Assembly: GCA_023091665.1 (NCBI GenBank)
Contig: JALJCQ010000003.1
Location: forward strand, 1 to 64,000
From: Pythium myriotylum
Taxonomy: Eukaryota > Oomycota > Peronosporomycetes > Pythiales > Pythiaceae
Reading direction: 5' to 3'
Length of the DNA stretch: 64,000 bases
Shown here: piece after piece, positions 28,297-38,023 of the stretch
Position numbering within the stretch: the first letter of the stretch is position 1
Layout of the letters: each line of letters begins with the position of its first letter
Translations under genes and position numbers: made by a program
The notes under the pieces: model-generated
Told to the model about the DNA's origin: nothing
Seen by the model: the letters and a program-made list of their open reading frames with translations, nothing else
Databases searched by the model: none

Positions 28297-30432
28297 ATGG
28301 TCAAGTTCTCTCCAGCTTTCTTCCTCGCCGTCAGCGCGCCACTGGCGCTCGTACATGCAGGCGATTACTCCACGTACACGTACCAAGGATGTGAGATCGA
28401 CGCGCATATCCCTTCGCCGCCGTGTGACGGCTCGCCAGGATGGTCAAAGGTTTCCGTCAAAGGCATCCTCACAAGATCTTTTTGCGCAAAAGGCCCGACG
28501 TGCGGTGGATTGACGCGCGGATCCTGCGCGCCGCCCCAGAGCGAGCTGCCGTTCGGGTCGAGCTGCGAGCAGATCGAAGGCACGTACCAGTGCGTGCCGC
28601 GCGCGACCTGTCCGAGCGCGACGCCCGCACCGACTCCGACGCAAACCACACCCGCTCCTGTGCTCTGTGAAGTGGAGACTGACGCGCCCACGCCCGGCAA
28701 GCAAGAGACGGAGACGTACATCCCGACGGCAGCACCAACGGCAGCACCAACGGCAGCGCCAACAGATGCTCCAACGGATGCACCGACGCCGACGACGACA
28801 GCACCCACGAGTGCGCCGCCTGTGGAGACGACGCCGGCTCCGACAACGACCGCACCGCCAACGACTGCGCCGACTCGTGGTTACCACGAAGACATCGGCT
28901 ACACTTCGACGCCGACACCGGCGAAGACGACGCTGACGCCGCCGTACTCGGGTAGACCACCGCCACCGACGACACCTGCGTCTCCACCGGCTGCTCCGGC
29001 GCCAACTACGGAAGCTCCTGCGCCAAAGACATTGGCGCCTTCGCCGACGACGACGGCTCCGGCTCCGGCACCTGCGCCTGCTACCACTGCACCCACCGCA
29101 AGGCCAACGACGGCGCCAACGTCTACTCCGACGCCACTGGCGACGACCCCATGCCCCACAACAAAGACCCCGGGGCACAACGAGGACGCGAGAGCACCCA
29201 ACCCAACGACACTAGCGCCAGCACCTCAGCCAACCACAACTGCGCCAACGACAACCACGCCAGCAGCAACCACGACCACTCCATCGCCAACGGGGGCCAC
29301 TCCGGCACCAACTACGCCGACTGTGACCACTCCGGCACCAACGACCCCCGCGAACACTACCCCAGCACCAACGACGCCAGTGCCGACGACATCCACGCCG
29401 ACGCCAACGACGTCGACGCCTGTGCCAACGGCGACCACGCCAGTGCCAACGACCACCACACCAACGACGCCGACGCCAACGACGACCACGCCAACGACGT
29501 CGACGCCAGTGCCAACGACGACAACGACCCCAGTGACAACGACTCCCTCGCCGTACGCGACAACGACGACGCCTGCGCCCACGTCGACAACGACCCCACC
29601 AAGCCCTTGCCCAACGACAAAATCTCCGGGCAGAGGCAACAAGGAGGACGCCCCAGCTCCCACTTCAACGTCGCCAACACCCACCACGCCAACGCCAACC
29701 ACGCCGGAACCAACCACCCCGGCACCAACCACGCCGGCACCAACCACCCCAACACCAACCACCCCGGCACCAACCACGTCGGCACCAACGACACCTTCGC
29801 CGACGACTTCGACGCCGTACGCCACGACTACGCCGCCGAGTCCGTGCCCAACGACGAAATCTCCGGTTGGAGGCAACCGAGAGGATGCACTGGCCCCAGC
29901 CCCGACGACGCCAACGCCAACGACGCCAACGCCAACGACGCCAATGCCAACGACGTCAATGCCAACTACACCAACGCCTACCACGCCAACGCCAACCACG
30001 CCAACAGCAACCACGCCAACGCCCACCACGCCGACACCGACCACGCCGACACCGACAACGCCGGAACCAACCACCCCGGCACCAACGACTCCAACGCCGA
30101 CCACTCCAACCCCAACAACGTCAGCCCCTACGACGCCAACGCCAACGACGCCCGCTCCAACGACGCCAACGCCAACGACGCCCGCTCCAACGACGCCAAC
30201 GCCAACAACGTCGGCACCAACCACGCCAAACCCCACCACTCCTCGACCCACGACGAGTACGCCGTACGCTCCGTCGTCTACTCCACCCCCGACGCCATGC
30301 CCAACGACGCGGGCTCCGTACGGATCCCCGTCGGACGTCTCGCCCTCCACGGCCACGGCCACGGCCACGGCCACGCCAACGCCAACGCCAACCACGAAGG
30401 CCCCATACCGTCGTCTCCGTTACTTCGCCTAA
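28297..30432 (+). CDS. Secreted mucin-like Thr/Pro-rich protein (711 aa)
   Basis: Start at the ATG of MVKFSPAFFLAVSAPLALVHA, a clear signal peptide. Residues 22-125 are a Cys-rich domain (about 10 Cys: QGCEID, PPCDG, FCAKGPTCGG, GSCAPP, SSCEQ, YQCVPRATCPS). The remaining ~580 residues are low-complexity TTPxPTT repeats, a dense O-glycosylation substrate, interrupted by three similar PCPTTKxPG spacers (near 320, 455 and 530). Ends in a basic tail (KAPYRRLRYFA) without an obvious GPI signal. Likely an extracellular or cell-surface coat protein. The repeats make length variation and mis-assembly likely. Confidence 0.85.
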   Translation: MVKFSPAFFLAVSAPLALVHAGDYSTYTYQGCEIDAHIPSPPCDGSPGWSKVSVKGILTRSFCAKGPTCGGLTRGSCAPPQSELPFGSSCEQIEGTYQCVPRATCPSATPAPTPTQTTPAPVLCEVETDAPTPGKQETETYIPTAAPTAAPTAAPTDAPTDAPTPTTTAPTSAPPVETTPAPTTTAPPTTAPTRGYHEDIGYTSTPTPAKTTLTPPYSGRPPPPTTPASPPAAPAPTTEAPAPKTLAPSPTTTAPAPAPAPATTAPTARPTTAPTSTPTPLATTPCPTTKTPGHNEDARAPNPTTLAPAPQPTTTAPTTTTPAATTTTPSPTGATPAPTTPTVTTPAPTTPANTTPAPTTPVPTTSTPTPTTSTPVPTATTPVPTTTTPTTPTPTTTTPTTSTPVPTTTTTPVTTTPSPYATTTTPAPTSTTTPPSPCPTTKSPGRGNKEDAPAPTSTSPTPTTPTPTTPEPTTPAPTTPAPTTPTPTTPAPTTSAPTTPSPTTSTPYATTTPPSPCPTTKSPVGGNREDALAPAPTTPTPTTPTPTTPMPTTSMPTTPTPTTPTPTTPTATTPTPTTPTPTTPTPTTPEPTTPAPTTPTPTTPTPTTSAPTTPTPTTPAPTTPTPTTPAPTTPTPTTSAPTTPNPTTPRPTTSTPYAPSSTPPPTPCPTTRAPYGSPSDVSPSTATATATATPTPTPTTKAPYRRLRYFA

Positions 30433-30586
30433 CTGTCCACGCCCAGTGGCAGTACCTGCAGCAGCTGCAGCTGCTCCTATGTCTGCATGTCTCGCTCTAG
30501 ATATATCCCACGCTGTTCCTCGGGGCCTTCGTGTAGTCTTTTAAACTGATCCATAATACATTCATGCAATTCGACGGTCTATCGAT

Positions 30587-32284
30587 CTACTCCTGGCAGC
30601 CGCCCGTGATCCACGAGCATCGCGTACTCTCGAAAATGCCCAACAGATTGGAAAGAATCGACCACACTAAGGCGAACAGCAAGTAGGCGATGGTGATGAT
30701 CCCCATGCGTCGACTGGAGCCGCCTTCGCGCTTGAGCACCTGTGTTTCGGCCTTCTGCGGGGGAAGCCACGGCAAGAACGCGAGAGCGGCGATCTTCATA
30801 GCGTACGAGATGAGAATGGTGATCGTCACGTCGCGTCGCACTTCATATGAGTCGTTCATGATGTCGTCGTTGTGCACTTTGAAAGACGCATTCACATTCT
30901 TGGTCAGTGTAAGTGCGAACGGACTCCCCAAGTTGCCGACTGTCGTGAGCAGTCCGTAGATCGCGCCTTCGTGGCCCTGGCCAGCCAACTCCACAACGAC
31001 GTAGGTCGAGATTAAAAAGCTAATGCCTGCAGGGACAGATTCAGCGATGGGCAGGCCGAGCCAGAACCACTTGCTGCGCAAGTAGTCCCACGTCACGATC
31101 ATGGTGCAGCACGCATCGATCGCCACGATCACGAACGTGGTGATGACTTGCATCGTTCGCCAATTCCAGTCGAGGCCGTATTTACCCGTGAACACAAGAG
31201 TGGCGACCATGACTCCGCTGCCGAGCACCCCGCTAATGCAGAGGTTGAAGCTTGTGGCGTGAACCCAGTACGACGTGATCGGGTCGGAAGCGACATAGCT
31301 AAAGCCGCCAAAGACACCGGAGCAGAAGCTGTACGCGATGACTTGGTAGACAGCCTTGGTCTGAATGATCTGCCAAAAGTCTTTGATGTACGTCTTGAAG
31401 TGCGGCGCCTCCACTTTGCTTTCGCGCACGAGAAACCACGTCATGGGCACAACCGGCACACAAAACGTTGCGAGAATAAACATTACGACCGGAAACGAGA
31501 GACCAAAGTTGAAATCGCCTCCGTACTCTGGCGAGCTGAGTCCAAAGCCCACGAGCAGCTGTGCGAAGATGCCGAAAAGAAACCGAACCGAATAAATCGC
31601 CGTCTGCGTGCGGCCGCGAGTCGCGATGGGCTCTCGCTGGGCGTATTCGACCACGATCGCATCTGCAGCAACATCCGCAAATAAATACCCGAGCGTCGCA
31701 AGCATCATGAGCACGATGTAGACGGCGCCAGTATGCGGCGCCTTCTTGTTCAACGCCGTGATCTCCGCGAGGGTGTAGTTCTCCGGCTTGATGGATCGCA
31801 GCGCGGGGTTCGAAAAGTACGGCGGCCCGAGCGGCAGATACGCCATCGTGTAAAGGCACATCGACGCGACAGTCCATCCGAGCACCATGTACGGGCGCCG
31901 ACGGTACCCTCCGATCGGCGCGCAGTCCGAAAGGACGCCGATGAACACTTTGAGCGACCACGGGATGCCGAGCAGCGCGCGCGCCGACGTCGTCGCCGTG
32001 CCTTCCATGTTGAGGTAGTAGGTGAGGAAGGGCATGATGGTGTTGGGCAGCGTGCCGAACACGAGTCCAACGGCCGCGTACTGCGCGAGCAGCCCGATCG
32101 ACTCGCGCGAGAGCAAATGCGGCGCGCCGCCTTCGCGCAACGCGCCCGTCTCTTGCGCCGCGGTCAGCGCCACGCGGTCGTCGTCGCCTTCGCCGTCGCC
32201 GTCGCCGTCGCCGACCTGTTTGATCTGCACGTGCGTGGCCTCCTGCTGCTGCTGCTGCTTCTTGAGCACCGCCGCGTCCGTCAT
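30587..32284 (-). CDS. Folate-biopterin transporter family (FBT/BT1) MFS carrier (565 aa)
   Basis: ATG at 32284. N-terminal cytosolic tail with poly-Gln and acidic runs (about 1-55). Then about 12 hydrophobic segments, with the family-type motifs GTLPNTIMPFLTYYLNMEG, WSLKVFIGVLSDCAPIGGYRRRPY and ADVAADAIVVEYAQ. These match the BT1/FBT family first known from Leishmania and strongly expanded in oomycetes. Substrates are pterins, folates or related compounds in characterised members; not predictable here. Intron-less. Plasma-membrane location inferred. Confidence 0.9.
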   Translation of the reverse strand: MTDAAVLKKQQQQQEATHVQIKQVGDGDGDGEGDDDRVALTAAQETGALREGGAPHLLSRESIGLLAQYAAVGLVFGTLPNTIMPFLTYYLNMEGTATTSARALLGIPWSLKVFIGVLSDCAPIGGYRRRPYMVLGWTVASMCLYTMAYLPLGPPYFSNPALRSIKPENYTLAEITALNKKAPHTGAVYIVLMMLATLGYLFADVAADAIVVEYAQREPIATRGRTQTAIYSVRFLFGIFAQLLVGFGLSSPEYGGDFNFGLSFPVVMFILATFCVPVVPMTWFLVRESKVEAPHFKTYIKDFWQIIQTKAVYQVIAYSFCSGVFGGFSYVASDPITSYWVHATSFNLCISGVLGSGVMVATLVFTGKYGLDWNWRTMQVITTFVIVAIDACCTMIVTWDYLRSKWFWLGLPIAESVPAGISFLISTYVVVELAGQGHEGAIYGLLTTVGNLGSPFALTLTKNVNASFKVHNDDIMNDSYEVRRDVTITILISYAMKIAALAFLPWLPPQKAETQVLKREGGSSRRMGIITIAYLLFALVWSILSNLLGIFESTRCSWITGGCQE

Positions 32285-32920
32285 GCTTCTCGCGAACTGA
32301 TCGAGTCAGGAACTGAGCTCTTGAATCAGGTGGCGTAGCTCTTGAATCAGGTCCAGACTGGGAGAGTCCAGTGCCCCCGGGTGTACCAACGATTGTTGAC
32401 ACGTGCCGAGTCCAACGGACGCGGCTGATCCTAAATGCCCCAGCGTTCTTGTCACAGCGGGCGTCGCTCCTTCCACGACCACGAGCCCTCCGACTCGAAG
32501 GCCATGGTCTTCAGCTCTTTAGTTGGGCTCCGAGCATCGTCGGAATTGATATTATTGGCGATTAATTGATACCATAGGCGATTCATGACGGTATCATGAG
32601 AGATTGGCGAGCGGGGAATTCGAATGCGAAAGAGCGTTGTCGAGTCCAGTGCATGAGCATCCATGTAATAGTCGCCGGCACATTGTGGGCCAGTTAGTTC
32701 GTCACTCCTCGAGAAGATACTATATCGTCAATGGTTTCGGTGGCGACGAATCTGGTATTGTTGATTGCGACTCGGAAGACACACGTTGAAGAAAAATCGA
32801 AGACAACTCGGTGGGAAGCTTCAGAACGAATGGGTCTGGTCGAGATTCGAATTCGTCCACTAGCGCTGCCAGTCGCCTACTTTCTCAGTACTGCTCAGGA
32901 GCTATTGTACTCGGCTCACG
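32285..32920. other. Divergent promoter region
   Basis: Between FBT and the secreted oxygenase-like gene. A 12-13-bp direct repeat (gaatcaggtggc/gaatcaggtcc, near 32322 and 32344) is the only structure noted. Confidence 0.5.
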
Positions 32921-34393
32921 ATGGTCTACGCCGCACATCGAGGCCTCGGTGTGTTGGCTCTCGCCCTCGCGTCCGCCTCTGGCTCTTCCGTGCCGTCGTT
33001 CGAGATCCCGTCGTTCGAATACTTGCGTCTCCATGATCAAGGCACGCCACAACGCGTGCTCGCGGCCCTGGAAGCCAGCGGCATTGTCGCTCTGCGCGGC
33101 ATCCCCAACTTCGCTAATACCCGCGAGCGGTACCTAACCAAGGCCATCGACTGCGCCGTGGCCGTGGAATCCGACGGCCACTCGGAATACCTGTCCACCA
33201 AGCAGTTCAAGGATGGGACACGACGGCTAACGCTGCGCGCTAGCGCTGGGCGAGAGCTCGACAGTTTCGCCGAGTCGAAGACACTCGCCAGCAAGTGTCC
33301 TGGGTACCTTGGCGAGTACGTCGAGTTCAGTCGCACACTCGAGCGAGCCGTCGAGTCGATAGCGTCCGCTCTTGACCACACCGAGCTTCGCCTTCACGAT
33401 GGCGAGAAGATGTTCACGCCGCGTCAGCTTTTCGTGGACGCCGTGCGTCTGGACCATTTCCACGCGTACGAGGCGAGCACAACACCACTAGACACGCCGG
33501 TGTCGGAGCGCGAGCTCTCGCTGTCGCTGCACGAAGACCATGGCATGTTCATCGCGATGGTTGCCCCCGAGTTCTTCGACATCGCAGACGACAATCAGGC
33601 AACTCGTCGGCGCCTCGAGTCGGAGGAATCGGGGCTTGTGATTCGCAAACCCGAGGACGGCACGCTTGTGCGACCGATCCTCAAGAGCGACGAGCTTGTG
33701 CTCATGGCTGGCACGGGTTTCTCGCAGTGGATGAACGCGACCCATGATATCCCTGGTGTAATGCACGGCATGCGCATGCCGCAGGAGCTGATCGGCACAC
33801 AGACCGCCGGCCACCGCCATCTCCGCGCGTGGTTCGGCAAGATGACGCTGCTGCCTCCTCACCAGCGGATGCTGGCGGGGATCGCCTTTGACGAGTTCAC
33901 CAACAGCACGACGCGCCTCCTTCGCGCGGGCTCGGACTTGTTGGACATTGCCGAGCTCCAGTCGATCGGCTGTGCTGGTCGACGGCTCGTTGCGGACGAA
34001 GGCAGCTGTGCGTTCAGATACTGTACACCGAAACCGGAGTCCACGGTACGGCAGAAATGGTGCAGGAATACCTGCAATATCGAGTTCCCAAACGAGTGGC
34101 AAGTCAATCAGTGCGTGGCCAAGTGCGACTGTACGAGGTATAATCCGAACGCGAGCAAGTGCTGGATGATGTGCCAAGAATGGCTGCCAGAGTCCGAGTG
34201 TCCGTTCGACCGTCAGTACTGCTACGGTAAGTTCTTGTGTGCACCCGAGGGATCCCCTGCGACCACTGCCCCGCCGCACACACACCCGCCTGTGCCAATT
34301 TTTACATACCCACCGATCACAAGTGGACCCCCAGCCACGGAGCAACCAGCACCGGCGACCCCCGGACCGGATATACCACCGTCCAGAATCTAA
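32921..34393 (+). CDS. Secreted 2OG-Fe(II) oxygenase-like protein with Cys-rich C-terminus (490 aa)
   Basis: ATG at 32921, signal peptide to about residue 22. The body (30-330) resembles the isopenicillin-N-synthase/2-oxoglutarate dioxygenase fold: LSLHEDHGMF with an H-x-D metal pair (about 203-205), a later HGMRMP or GHRHLRAWFG region carrying candidate distal His and cofactor Arg. Residues 340-430 contain about 16 Cys in a pattern of small disulfide modules (CRNTCNIEF, CVAKCDC, CWMMCQEW). The tail is Pro/Thr-rich. The fold call is by motif only; a secreted member with Cys-rich extension would be unusual. Role unknown. Confidence 0.6.
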   Translation: MVYAAHRGLGVLALALASASGSSVPSFEIPSFEYLRLHDQGTPQRVLAALEASGIVALRGIPNFANTRERYLTKAIDCAVAVESDGHSEYLSTKQFKDGTRRLTLRASAGRELDSFAESKTLASKCPGYLGEYVEFSRTLERAVESIASALDHTELRLHDGEKMFTPRQLFVDAVRLDHFHAYEASTTPLDTPVSERELSLSLHEDHGMFIAMVAPEFFDIADDNQATRRRLESEESGLVIRKPEDGTLVRPILKSDELVLMAGTGFSQWMNATHDIPGVMHGMRMPQELIGTQTAGHRHLRAWFGKMTLLPPHQRMLAGIAFDEFTNSTTRLLRAGSDLLDIAELQSIGCAGRRLVADEGSCAFRYCTPKPESTVRQKWCRNTCNIEFPNEWQVNQCVAKCDCTRYNPNASKCWMMCQEWLPESECPFDRQYCYGKFLCAPEGSPATTAPPHTHPPVPIFTYPPITSGPPATEQPAPATPGPDIPPSRI

Positions 34394-34626
34394 GTTGGCG
34401 TCGACGTGGCAATAAGTTCCGAGATGCACCAATCTTAGTCCGTTGCAGGCTCTTCACTTTAGACGTGAAGAGGAATCCACTTTGTCTAGGGTTTTCGTCT
34501 GGCCACTTCCACACTTCACACTAATATTTTTTGAGATCATTCCAGTCGAATGGATACATGAACCCACAAATCTCACATTGAGATTTGTTTAAAAGAGCGA
34601 TCTCTGACGTCAGCCGCATCGAAGTG

Positions 34627-34650
34627 CCCCCCCCCCCCCCCCCCCCCCCC
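34627..34650. repeat. Poly-C tract (24 C)
   Basis: Uninterrupted run of 24 C, then T and five C, 73 bp upstream of the ATG of patatin-like 3. Length of such a run is prone to sequencing error and to real slippage. Confidence 0.9.
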
Positions 34651-34722
34651 TCCCCCGCACTGCCTCGTAATCGTCAGTCTTCGACTTTCTCTCTCGCTCG
34701 CTTTCGACACGCTTTCGTCACG

Positions 34723-35691
34723 ATGGCGCAGCGCTCTTACGCCCACAGCTTCTCGTTCGCTGGGGCCGGATGGATGATGGTCTATGAGTTTGGGGTGGCC
34801 ACGGCTCTTCAGAAGTACGATATCCCGCGCAACTCGCGCTTTATCGGCACCTCGGCTGGGGCACTCGCGGCGACAGGACTCGCGATTGACGCCGATTTTG
34901 AAGCTGTCACGGACACTGTCGTGAACACACACGTACCAGTCGCGTACGCTTCACCACAAGGACCATTTCGCTTGCGCGAGTATCTTAAGGAAGGTTTTTC
35001 TCGCCATGGAAATCTCCACAAGTATACAAAGCTAAACGAGGAGCCCGGTCGCGTCACAATTGTCTACACCTCGATCTCTGCCGCAAAGTCTCGTCGACGA
35101 ACTAGCGGTTTCAAGTCCGCCGATCATCTCATGCAAACGCTGCTCGCTTCATGCTGCGCGCCTCCCCTCGCCGGCTGGCCGTTCCGCCTGGACGATGAGT
35201 GGGTCATTGACGGCGGCGTGTTGGACAACCAGCCTCTTTTCGAAGACGACCCAGAGGCCAAGAACACGGTCACGGTGAGCCCGAACTACTACTCGAACGC
35301 CGACATCAAGCCCTCGCAGTACCTTCCTCCGTGGTGGACGGCGTTCCCATCGTCTCAAGAAGACACGCAGTGGGCGTTTGAGCTGGGCAAGGCAGATGGA
35401 ACGCGATGGCTCGTAACCAAGGGTCTGGCTCCAGCCAGTGCCCTGGACGCTATCGCACCCACGAAGCCGTTGCAGTGGAAAACCAAAGCCGGCAAGAGGC
35501 TCGGATACCGAGCGCTGGATGCGGAGTGGAGCCAAGTGGCGATGGTACTCATGACTGTCGTCTTCAGCTTGTGTGTGGCAATGGGAAGACAAGTCCACGA
35601 CCACACGAGACTCGCTCTGCGCCACCATCGCTCGTCCGCCTACGTGATCGGACTCGGCACGTCACTTGTAGTTACGCTGCTCTGTCTTTAA
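34723..35691 (+). CDS. Patatin-like phospholipase 3 (322 aa)
   Basis: Start at ATG 34723 (MAQRSYAHSFSFAGAGW). Same length and layout as paralogue 1 at 12534: FAGAGW oxyanion region, G-T-S-A-G nucleophile, I-D-G-G catalytic Asp, the PSQYLPPWW and ELGKADG family motifs, and hydrophobic C-terminal stretches. Likely lipid acyl hydrolase; substrate unknown. The three paralogues are separated by unrelated genes and lie on both strands. Confidence 0.9.
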   Translation: MAQRSYAHSFSFAGAGWMMVYEFGVATALQKYDIPRNSRFIGTSAGALAATGLAIDADFEAVTDTVVNTHVPVAYASPQGPFRLREYLKEGFSRHGNLHKYTKLNEEPGRVTIVYTSISAAKSRRRTSGFKSADHLMQTLLASCCAPPLAGWPFRLDDEWVIDGGVLDNQPLFEDDPEAKNTVTVSPNYYSNADIKPSQYLPPWWTAFPSSQEDTQWAFELGKADGTRWLVTKGLAPASALDAIAPTKPLQWKTKAGKRLGYRALDAEWSQVAMVLMTVVFSLCVAMGRQVHDHTRLALRHHRSSAYVIGLGTSLVVTLLCL

Positions 35692-35984
35692 CACCACGGC
35701 GAGATAATGAGAGGAAACACTCTTTCCCCACTGGTCGTAATTGGTCACTCCCACCGTAATGATGCATTGTGGTCGTCGCCTCGTCGCACGGAAAAGAAGG
35801 ACTTCAACTGATGCTGAGTGATGGTCACTCTGCTTCGAATTCGAATGAGTGTAGGTCTTCAGGATTTTCCTCTACCTTTCAGCCAATAAAAAGGATTCAT
35901 ATTAAATTCTAACCAATCATATCGCCAACTGGGCGATGTGTCAACCGCTGTCTCTCCGAATCCAAGTTCGAGACAAGAAGACGG

Positions 35985-36000
35985 GCTCATTTTCCATTTT
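35985..36000 (+). promoter_or_regulatory. Oomycete Inr/FPR core promoter of the PARP gene
   Basis: gctcattttccatttt is a full 16/16 match to the oomycete consensus GCTCATTYYNCAWTTT. It ends 18 bp before the ATG at 36019. Transcription would start around 35989, giving a ~30-nt 5' UTR, typical for oomycetes. This is the clearest taxonomic marker in the window apart from the telomere. Confidence 0.85.
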
Positions 36001-36018
36001 CACACCGACAGCACCGAC

Positions 36019-37850
36019 ATGGCAACGCAGAAGAGCAAGAGCGCGGCGCGCTGCGTCGATCCGCTTTCGCGCAGCAGCCTCAACGCCGAGATCCACGTCG
36101 ACGAGGACGGCATCTGGAATGCTATGCTCAACCTCACGGACATCAGCTACGGCCAGCTCGGGTGGGTCTCCTCACACCACCAGCAAAGCACTCGACGTGA
36201 CAATTACTGACCCGACATTGTGATGTCTTCAACAGAAACAACAAGTTCTACTCGATCCAGCTGATCAACGACGGCGGCATGTACAAGGTTTTCCGCAAGT
36301 GGGGCCGCGTGGGCGCCGCCAAGCCGCAGTCCTCGATGGACACGTTTGGCTACTGTCTCGATCGTGCCAAGGCCGCTTTCCAGAAGGTCTTTTTGAGCAA
36401 AAGCGCTAATCACTGGCCGATTGATGGCAAGTTTGTCAAGAAGAATGGCAAGTACTCACTCGTGGAATTGGCGGATGACAAGTCCGACGAGGAAGACGAG
36501 AAGAATGAGGAGGATAAGGAGAACGACGGCAACACGGCCAGCGTCCCACCTTGCTCGCTTCCTGACAAAGTGCAGGACCTGCTGAAACTGATCTGCGACA
36601 CCAACATTATTGCCCAAGAAGTCTCAGCACTCAACTTCGATCTCAAGCGAATGCCGCTTGGGCGACTCTCGAAGGCTCAGATTTCACGTGGATACACGAT
36701 CCTACAGCAGCTCTCTGATGCGTTGACCGCGATCCATGACATTGAAAACCCCCAGGCACCGCTGCCAGCGTCGACTCCTGCGGCGGCCGCTCCAGCCCCA
36801 GCGACGACAACTGGCCGCACGACTCGGCGCCGTGCTTCGGCTGCGGCAGCGGCTCCGACAGCGGCTGCTGCTGCGTCCACGACGGCGAAGGCGAGCAAGA
36901 AGCGAGCTGCCACACCAAAAATCAGTAAAGCTGACAAGACACGACTAGCGCAGCTGAAAGCCAGCTTGAAGACGCTCACCAGCGACTTTTACACCCTGAT
37001 CCCACACGATTTCGGCATGAGACTCCCCACATTGCTGGACACTATGGAGGCTGTGAGAGGGAAGCTCGATTTGCTGCAAGTCTTGGCTGATATTGAGATT
37101 TCCCAGAACCTGCAGAAAGAAGAGAAGAAGAAGGAGACGGCGACCACGAACCCTCTTGAAGCGCAGTACAACATGATCAACACGGATATGGCGCCGTTGG
37201 ACGAGAAGAGCGACGAATTCCAACGTATCGCGCGATTCCTCGAGACTTCTCAGGCTCCTGGCAAGTCTTTCAACATCAAGATCCAGTCCATTCTCAAGAT
37301 TGCGCGTCCGGCCGAACAACAGGAGCGAGACTACTTTGAAGACGTGGACAACCACCGCCTCTTGTGGCACGGTTCGCGTCTCTCCAACGTCGTGGGCATT
37401 CTCTCTCAAGGCCTCCGTATCGCGCCGCCCGAGGCTCCAGCCAACGGCTACAATTTCGGCAAGGGCATCTACTTCGCCGACTCGGTGAGCAAGTCAGCAC
37501 AGTACTGCTGGACGACTCCGGCTCGCCCTCGCGCGGTCTTGCTCGTGGCCGAAGTCGCATTGGGCAAGAGCTACGAGGCGCCGCGTCCCGAGTACCTCGA
37601 TTTCAAGTCTGTCGAGGCCAAGGGATGCATGAGCACGCTGGGCGTCGGCAATCTCGCGCCGAAAGAGGAGACGTTTGAGCAGATGGAGGACGGCGTCGTG
37701 GTGCCGATCGGACAGATCGCGCCGCGCAACAAAGGAGGCATGATGTTCAACGAGTTCATCGTGTACAAGCAGGAGCAAGTGCGTCTGCGCTACCTCATCA
37801 CGGCCGACTTTGAGTACTCGAACCGCGGCGGCTTCGGAGGCTTCTACTAA
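36019..37850 (+). CDS. Poly(ADP-ribose) polymerase, PARP2/3-like with WGR domain (585 aa, 2 exons)
   Basis: Exons 36019-36161 and 36236-37850; the 74-nt GTGGGT...AACAG intron restores the GNNKFYSIQL start of the WGR domain. WGR domain about 25-130 (W70-G-R). An acidic linker (about 143-165) and an Ala/Thr/Lys-rich linker (about 225-270) flank the start of the helical regulatory domain (about 180-370). The catalytic domain holds the H-Y-E triad: His426 in LLWHGSR, Tyr460 in GKGIYFAD, Glu554 in NEFIVY. It would attach poly- or mono-ADP-ribose from NAD at DNA breaks in the nucleus. No N-terminal zinc fingers, as in PARP2/3. The helical domain is interrupted by low-complexity sequence. Confidence 0.93.
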
Positions 37851-38023
37851 GTAATAACTAGTAATATCTATTGAATCCGCAAAGGAGCATGCAGTCGTTG
37901 AAGTTGCCGTTGCTAAGTTCGCTGCGAACCTAGTGGGTGGTTGAAGCAGACCATCACTCTTGTTGCCGCTCTTCCTTCCTTGGCGGATTCCCCTCAAAGG
38001 GAAATCCGCCACCGACCGGCAAC

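Noticed and set aside
29226..30395. 389-aa Val/Gly-rich minus-strand frame
   Set aside because: Mirror of the Thr/Pro repeat on the plus strand, which has a signal peptide and Cys-rich domain; treated as chance openness.
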